From the NCBI RefSeq assembly GCF_036227565.1, contig NZ_CP109460.1:2418001-2482000 (forward strand): a DNA stretch of 64,000 nucleotides, given 5' to 3'. Shown here in pieces: positions 59,041 to 64,000 of this stretch. Under the pieces are notes generated by a model. It ran no database searches and had not been told where the DNA came from. It saw only the letters and a list, made by a program, of their open reading frames with translations. Source of the DNA: Streptomyces sp. NBC_01454 (lineage in GTDB: Bacteria > Actinomycetota > Actinomycetes > Streptomycetales > Streptomycetaceae). The stretch's first letter is position 1, and the number at the start of each line of letters is the position of its first letter. The position numbers and the translations under genes were made by a program.

Positions 59041-59252
59041 CGCGCGGGAGAGTCCCCGGCCGCCATGGGCGGGGCGCCGAAGGAGCAAGTCCTCCCTTGA
59101 ATCTCTCAGGCCCCTATACCGCGCGGGCTAGGCAGATCTGAAAAGCGAGCCACCGCCCGGTTCATGGGATGGCTCCACCCAAGGTGCAAACCGGGTCCGT
59201 TCGCGGGATCCCGGTGAACCTCTCAGGTTCCGATGACAGATGGGGAGAACGT
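59041..59252 (+). ncRNA. Tandem glycine riboswitch
   Basis: Two aptamer-like domains precede gcvT. The first has CGGGAGAGTCC, GCGCCGAAGGAGCAA and GAATCTCTCAGGC. The second has GGTGAACCTCTCAGG and CGATGACAGATGGGGAGAAC. These are conserved glycine-riboswitch blocks. Glycine binding by both aptamers would switch on gcvT-gcvH-glyA. Boundaries are approximate. Confidence 0.88.
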
Positions 59253-59282
59253 CCTCTCACCCATGCCTGGGAGCCCAGAACC

Positions 59283-60410
59283 ATGACTGATGCCCCCCGC
59301 CGTACCGCGCTGGATGCCACCCACCGTGCACTCGGCGCGACCATGACCGACTTCGCCGGCTGGGACATGCCGCTGCGCTACAGCAGCGAGCGCGAGGAGC
59401 ACCTCGCCGTCCGTACCCGCGCCGGCCTCTTCGACCTCTCCCACATGGGCGAGATCACCGTCACCGGCCCGCAGGCCGCCGATCTCCTCGACTACGCGCT
59501 GGTGGGCAACATCGGCGGCGTCAAGACCGGCCGCGCCCGCTACACCATGATCTGTGAGGCCGAGGGCGGCATCCTCGACGACCTGATCGTCTACCGCCTG
59601 GCCGACCAGGAGTACATGGTCGTCGCCAACGCCTCCAACGCCCAGGTGGTCCTGGACGCGCTGACCGCACGGGCGGGCGGCTTCGACGCCGCGATCCGCG
59701 ACGACCGGGACGCCTACGCGCTGCTCGCGGTGCAGGGACCGGAGTCCCCCGGCATCCTCAAGGCGCTGACCGACGCCGACCTGGACGGCCTGAAGTACTA
59801 CGCGGGGCTGCCCGGCACGGTCGCCGGCGTCGAGGCACTGATCGCCCGTACCGGCTACACCGGCGAGGACGGCTTCGAGCTGTTCGTGCGGCCGGCGGAC
59901 GCGGTCGCCCTGTGGGAGGCGCTGTCCGCGGCCGGCAAGGACGCCGGGCTGGTGCCCTGCGGTCTGTCCTGCCGCGACACGCTGCGCCTGGAGGCGGGCA
60001 TGCCGCTGTACGGGCACGAGCTGACCACCGCGACCACGCCGTTCGACGCGGGCCTGGGCCGGGTCGTGAAGTTCGAGAAGACCAGCAACAACGGTGACTT
60101 CATCGGCCGCGCCGCGCTGGCCGCGGCCGCCGAGCGCGCCGAGGCGAACCCGCCACGCAAGCTGGTCGGTCTGATCGCCGGGGGCCGCCGGGTGCCGCGC
60201 GCCGGATACCGGGTCGTCACCGCCGACGGCACGGTCATCGGTGAGGTCACCTCCGGGGCGCCCTCCCCCACCCTGGGCAAGCCGGTCGCCATCGCCTATG
60301 TCGACGCGGCCTACGCCACACCGGGCACCGAGGGTGTCTGCGTGGACATCCGTGGAAGCCATGAGCCGTACGAGGTCACCGCGCTGCCGTTCTACAAGCG
60401 GCAGAAGTAG
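59283..60410 (+). CDS. gcvT: Aminomethyltransferase (glycine cleavage T protein)
   Basis: A 375-residue folate-dependent enzyme. Start ATG 59283 has GGGAG nine bases upstream. Family landmarks: LFDLSHMGEITVTGPQA, ANASNAQVVLDAL, GLSCRDTLRLEAGMPLYGHEL and the C-terminal OB-like region (LVGLIAGGRRVPRAGY). It takes the aminomethyl group from GcvH-lipoate and makes methylene-THF plus ammonia. The gene encoding GcvP is not in the window. It is directly under the glycine riboswitch. Confidence 0.97.
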   Translation: MTDAPRRTALDATHRALGATMTDFAGWDMPLRYSSEREEHLAVRTRAGLFDLSHMGEITVTGPQAADLLDYALVGNIGGVKTGRARYTMICEAEGGILDDLIVYRLADQEYMVVANASNAQVVLDALTARAGGFDAAIRDDRDAYALLAVQGPESPGILKALTDADLDGLKYYAGLPGTVAGVEALIARTGYTGEDGFELFVRPADAVALWEALSAAGKDAGLVPCGLSCRDTLRLEAGMPLYGHELTTATTPFDAGLGRVVKFEKTSNNGDFIGRAALAAAAERAEANPPRKLVGLIAGGRRVPRAGYRVVTADGTVIGEVTSGAPSPTLGKPVAIAYVDAAYATPGTEGVCVDIRGSHEPYEVTALPFYKRQK

Positions 60411-60539
60411 CGGCGCGCTCCCCCGGGAGCCGACCACGGCGCGCGCCCGCGCGTCTCACTGTGCAAGACCCTCCCCCGGCCGCGCGCCAGGGGCGACCCC
60501 CTTTCACGACCACACCCTCGCGTACAGGAGAATCGAGCC

Positions 60540-60917
60540 ATGAGCAACCCCCAGCAGCTGCGCTACAGCAAGGAGCACGAGTGGCTGTCGGGCGCCGAGG
60601 ACGGCGTCTCGACGGTCGGCATCACCGAGCACGCGGCCAACGCGCTCGGCGACGTCGTCTTCGTGCAGCTCCCCGAGGTCGGTGCCACGGTCGCGGCGGG
60701 CGAGACCTGCGGCGAGCTGGAGTCGACCAAGTCGGTCAGCGATCTCTACTCGCCCGTCGACGGGGAGATCGCCGAGATCAACGAGGACGTCGTCAACGAC
60801 CCCTCGCTGGTGAACTCCGCCCCGTTCGAGGGTGGTTGGCTGTTCAAGGTGAAGACCAGCGGTGAGCCGGCCGAGCTGCTCTCGGCCGACGAGTACGCCG
60901 CCTTCATCCAGAGCTGA
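60540..60917 (+). CDS. gcvH: Glycine cleavage system H protein
   Basis: A 125-residue lipoyl carrier. The lipoyl Lys64 lies in [15 protein letters not shown]-terminal YSKEHEWL and [20 protein letters not shown] match the H family. ATG 60540 has AGGAG ten bases upstream. It is 129 bp after gcvT and 98 bp before glyA, in one probable operon. Confidence 0.97.
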   Translation: MSNPQQLRYSKEHEWLSGAEDGVSTVGITEHAANALGDVVFVQLPEVGATVAAGETCGELESTKSVSDLYSPVDGEIAEINEDVVNDPSLVNSAPFEGGWLFKVKTSGEPAELLSADEYAAFIQS

Positions 60918-61015
60918 GCCGCCGGCTCCCCGTCCGCCCCCGCCCGAGCGGAAGCCCCCCGGCCGCTGCGTCCGGCCGGACCCCGATCGCGCCCCTGACT
61001 CCCCCAGGAAGACTC

Positions 61016-62275
61016 ATGTCGCTTCTGAACAGCTCCCTCCATGAGCTCGACCCCGATGTCGCCGCCGCCGTCGACGCCGAACTCCACCGTCAGCAGTCCA
61101 CCCTCGAAATGATCGCGTCGGAGAACTTCGCCCCCGTCGCCGTCATGGAGGCCCAGGGCTCCGTCCTGACCAACAAGTACGCCGAGGGCTACCCCGGCCG
61201 CCGCTACTACGGCGGCTGTGAGCACGTCGATGTGGTCGAGCAGATCGCCATCGACCGCATCAAGGCGCTCTTCGGCGCCGAGGCCGCCAACGTCCAGCCG
61301 CACTCCGGCGCACAGGCCAACGCCGCCGCCATGTTCGCCCTGATCAAGCCGGGCGACACCATCCTGGGTCTCAACCTCGCCCACGGCGGGCACCTGACCC
61401 ACGGCATGAAGATCAACTTCTCCGGCAAGCTCTACCACGTGGTGCCCTACCACGTCGACGAGAAGACCAACCTGGTCGACATGGAGGAGGTCGAGCGCCT
61501 CGCCAAGGAGCACCGCCCCAAGCTGATCGTGGCCGGCTGGTCCGCCTACCCCCGCCAGCTCGATTTCGCCGCGTTCCGCCGGATCGCCGACGAGGTCGGT
61601 GCCTACCTCATGGTCGACATGGCGCACTTCGCCGGCCTGGTCGCCGCCGGTCTGCACCCCAACCCGGTGCCGCACGCCCACGTGGTGACCACCACCACCC
61701 ACAAGACCCTGGGCGGCCCGCGCGGCGGCGTCATCCTCTCCACCCAGGACCTGGCCAAGAAGATCAACTCCGCGGTCTTCCCCGGCCAGCAGGGCGGTCC
61801 CCTCGAGCACGTGATCGCCGCCAAGGCCGTCTCCTTCAAGCTCGCCGCCTCCGACGACTTCAAGGAGCGCCAGCAGCGCACCCTCGACGGCGCCCGGATC
61901 CTCGCCGAGCGCCTGGTCCAGGACGACGTCAGGCAGCACGGCGTCTCCGTGCTGTCCGGCGGCACCGACGTGCACCTGGTCCTGGTCGACCTGCGCGACA
62001 GCGAGCTGAACGGGCAGGAGGCCGAGGACCGTCTCCACGAGGTCGGCATCACCGTCAACCGCAACGCCATCCCCAACGACCCGCGGCCGCCGATGGTGAC
62101 CTCGGGTCTGCGTATCGGCACCCCGGCGCTGGCCACCCGCGGCTTCACCGCCGACGACTTCCGCGAGGTCGCCGACATCATCGCCGAGGCCCTCAAGCCC
62201 GCCTACGACGCCGACGCCCTCAAGGCCCGGGTCACGGCCCTGGCCGACAAGCACCCCCTCTACCCGTCGCTGTGA
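61016..62275 (+). CDS. glyA: Serine hydroxymethyltransferase
   Basis: A 419-residue PLP enzyme interconverting serine and glycine with THF. The active-site Lys is in [14 protein letters not shown]; other signatures are [15 protein letters not shown] and [16 protein letters not shown] 61016 has AGGAAG just upstream. A strong 12-bp hairpin follows. With gcvT-gcvH it forms the glycine module under the riboswitch. Confidence 0.98.
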   Translation: MSLLNSSLHELDPDVAAAVDAELHRQQSTLEMIASENFAPVAVMEAQGSVLTNKYAEGYPGRRYYGGCEHVDVVEQIAIDRIKALFGAEAANVQPHSGAQANAAAMFALIKPGDTILGLNLAHGGHLTHGMKINFSGKLYHVVPYHVDEKTNLVDMEEVERLAKEHRPKLIVAGWSAYPRQLDFAAFRRIADEVGAYLMVDMAHFAGLVAAGLHPNPVPHAHVVTTTTHKTLGGPRGGVILSTQDLAKKINSAVFPGQQGGPLEHVIAAKAVSFKLAASDDFKERQQRTLDGARILAERLVQDDVRQHGVSVLSGGTDVHLVLVDLRDSELNGQEAEDRLHEVGITVNRNAIPNDPRPPMVTSGLRIGTPALATRGFTADDFREVADIIAEALKPAYDADALKARVTALADKHPLYPSL

Positions 62276-62295
62276 CGCGTCTCATGCGCTGACCT

Positions 62296-62325
62296 CCCCG
62301 GCCCGCCCTCGCCGGCGGGCCGGGG
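62296..62325. terminator. Hairpin terminator after glyA
   Basis: CCCCGGCCCGCC and GGCGGGCCGGGG form a perfect 12-bp stem with a 6-base loop, 20 bp after the glyA stop codon. Confidence 0.8.
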
Positions 62326-62430
62326 GGCGACGGGACGGGACGGAGGCCGACGGCTCGGTGGAGCCCGGGGCCACCACCCCGGGCTCACGCCCCGCCCCTC
62401 TCCGCCCCCTTGCCCTCCTTCTCTCCCCTC

Positions 62431-62484
62431 TCCCCCTTCGCCCCCTTCTCTCCGTTCTCCCCCTTCGCCCCCTCTCTCCGTTCT
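62431..62484. repeat. Tandem polypyrimidine repeat between glyA and sdaA
   Basis: Two near-identical units of about 26-28 bp (CCCCCTTCG...TCTCTCCGTTCT) lie in a C/T-rich stretch beginning near 62400. The second unit has a 2-base deletion. The rest of the glyA-sdaA gap (62485-62792) presumably carries the sdaA promoter, but nothing specific was recognised. Confidence 0.75.
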
Positions 62485-62792
62485 GCGGAATTCCGGGGTG
62501 TCCGGCGCCCTGACCGGCCTCCCGGTCCTGCCCCGGCCGACCGACCCCGCCTCCGCGTCCCGGCCGGCCCACCACCGGGGCTCCGACGGCCGGCAGCCGT
62601 GCGGGGCCCGGCATCCACCGCGGCTCCGCATCCCTCCCGACACCGGCTGTTACCTCCGGCGACGGATACCCGCCGGCTTCCGTCCGGAGGCAGCGCGTCC
62701 GGTCCGCGTTACGCTCGACAATCGGCGCAGAAACGTACCTCCTGCTCCATTGCTCCACCGTCCACCACGAGCAGACAAGGGAGTCCGCCCCC

Positions 62793-64000
62793 GTGGCCAT
62801 CTCCGTCTTCGACCTCTTCTCCATCGGCATCGGCCCCTCCAGCTCCCACACCGTCGGCCCCATGCGCGCCGCGCGGATGTTCGTCGGACGGCTCAAGAAG
62901 GACGGCCTGCTCGCCCAGACGGTCAGCGTGCGCGCCGAACTCTTCGGCTCCCTGGGTGCCACCGGCCACGGCCACGGCACCCCCAAGGCCGTCCTCCTCG
63001 GCCTGGAGGGCCACTCCCCCCGCACCGTCGACGTCGAGACCGCCGACGACGAGGTGGAGCGCATCCGCACCACCAAGCGCCTGCGGCTGCTGGGCGCAGA
63101 AATAGGCGGCGCCCACGAGATCGACTTCGATGAGTCGTCGGAGCTGATCCTGCACCGCCGCCGCGCCCTGCCCTACCACGCCAACGGCATGACCCTCTTC
63201 GCCTACGACGGCACCGGCGCCCCGCTGCTGGAGAAGACGTACTACTCCGTGGGCGGCGGCTTCGTCGTCGACGAGGACGCCGTCGCGGGCGAAAACCCGA
63301 TCGTGCCCGACGACACCGCCCTGACCCACCCCTTCCGCACCGGCGACGAGCTGCTGCGGCTCTCCCGCGACACCGGGCTGTCGATCTCCGCCCTGATGCT
63401 CCAGAACGAGAAGGCCTGGCGCACCGAGGACGAGATCCGCACCGGGCTGCTGGAGATCTGGCAGGTCATGCAGTCCTGTGTCACCCGCGGTATGAGCCGT
63501 GAGGGCATCCTGCCCGGCGGCCTGAAGGTCCGCCGCCGCGCCGCCCACTCCGCCCGCCAGCTGCGCTCCGAGGGCGACCACAGCGCCCGCGCCATGGAGT
63601 GGACCACGCTCTACGCGATGGCCGTGAACGAGGAGAACGCGGCCGGCGGCCGGGTGGTGACCGCCCCCACCAACGGCGCGGCCGGCATCATCCCCGCCGT
63701 TCTGCACTACTACGTCAACTTCGTGCCGGGCGCCGACGAGGAGGGCGTCGTCCGCTTCCTGCTCGCGGCCGGCGCGATCGGCATGCTCTTCAAGGAGAAC
63801 GCCTCGATCTCCGGCGCCGAGGTCGGCTGCCAGGGCGAGGTCGGCTCCGCCTGCTCGATGGCCGCCGGCGGCCTGGCCGAGGTCCTCGGCGGCTCGCCCG
63901 CCCAGGTCGAGAACGCCGCGGAGATCGGCATGGAGCACAACCTGGGGCTGACCTGTGACCCCGTCGGCGGTCTGGTCCAGATCCCGTGCATCGAGCGCAA
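62793..64000 (+). CDS. sdaA: L-serine ammonia-lyase, C-terminus beyond window
   Basis: The visible 402 codons start at GTG 62793 (AAGGGAG upstream): [24 protein letters not shown], the hallmark of iron-sulfur L-serine dehydratase. [16 protein letters not shown] and [15 protein letters not shown] (Fe-S cysteines) follow. It deaminates serine to pyruvate. Placement after gcvT-gcvH-glyA and near two sseB genes indicates a serine/glycine catabolic cluster. The last part is cut by the window end. Confidence 0.96.
   Translation, partial: MAISVFDLFSIGIGPSSSHTVGPMRAARMFVGRLKKDGLLAQTVSVRAELFGSLGATGHGHGTPKAVLLGLEGHSPRTVDVETADDEVERIRTTKRLRLLGAEIGGAHEIDFDESSELILHRRRALPYHANGMTLFAYDGTGAPLLEKTYYSVGGGFVVDEDAVAGENPIVPDDTALTHPFRTGDELLRLSRDTGLSISALMLQNEKAWRTEDEIRTGLLEIWQVMQSCVTRGMSREGILPGGLKVRRRAAHSARQLRSEGDHSARAMEWTTLYAMAVNEENAAGGRVVTAPTNGAAGIIPAVLHYYVNFVPGADEEGVVRFLLAAGAIGMLFKENASISGAEVGCQGEVGSACSMAAGGLAEVLGGSPAQVENAAEIGMEHNLGLTCDPVGGLVQIPCIER

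Overview
The window is chromosomal DNA from a high-GC actinomycete, almost certainly Streptomyces. The evidence is GC-rich third codon positions, frequent GTG starts, an XRE/DUF397 regulator pair present twice, SseB-like genes beside a glycine-cleavage operon, a mid-size GGDEF-EAL protein next to ligA, and a GH18 chitinase whose upstream region resembles a DasR/chitinase operator. No rRNA, tRNA, insertion sequence, prophage or CRISPR array was recognised. Most of the window reads as chromosomal core interspersed with small accessory islets.

Layout. 1-11 kb: a partial MMPL exporter, a Tat-exported phospholipase C and a divergent chitinase separated by a regulatory region and bracketed by 9-bp polypyrimidine repeats, then an XRE/DUF397/ATPase regulatory module, an aldo-keto reductase, a Tat/lipoprotein N,N-dimethylformamidase-like protein and a COG4705 membrane protein. 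11.5-13.7 kb: a WXG100 plus polymorphic-toxin plus immunity-like locus of lower GC, whose toxin gene carries an in-frame stop codon. 14-25 kb: an F420-type oxidoreductase, gatC-gatA-small membrane protein-gatB, a GGDEF-EAL protein, ligA and a MetE-like protein. 25-31 kb: an MFS pump with MarR regulator, an SDR, a LOG-family protein, a repeat- and hairpin-rich gap, NADP-glutamate dehydrogenase and a VC0807-like membrane protein. 31.5-35.2 kb: a second XRE/DUF397 module, a winged-helix protein, a DUF6247-like antitoxin, and decayed toxin and Uma2 genes. 35.2-39.2 kb: mnmA and cysteine desulfurase (tRNA thiolation) with a Tat amidase and a truncated alpha/beta hydrolase.

39-46.5 kb carries a four-gene cluster with nested start/stop overlaps: a Trypco1-like protein, a trypsin-VMAP protein, a MoxR AAA ATPase and a giant SAV_2336/vWA-TPR protein. 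This matches the vWA-MoxR-VMAP ternary systems proposed as NTP-dependent conflict (immunity or regulated-death) systems, and it is the most interesting system here. 46.6-56 kb: an acyl-CoA thioesterase and a divergent TRIC-type channel, an M1 peptidase and a dipeptide ABC transporter operon (dppC-A-B-D-F). 56-64 kb: two SseB-like genes and a P-loop kinase-like protein, then a tandem glycine riboswitch driving gcvT-gcvH-glyA, followed by sdaA (truncated by the window edge). This last block is a coherent serine/glycine module.

Gene decay is concentrated in conflict or toxin-type genes (two in-frame stop codons and one frameshifted Uma2 remnant), while the housekeeping genes are intact.
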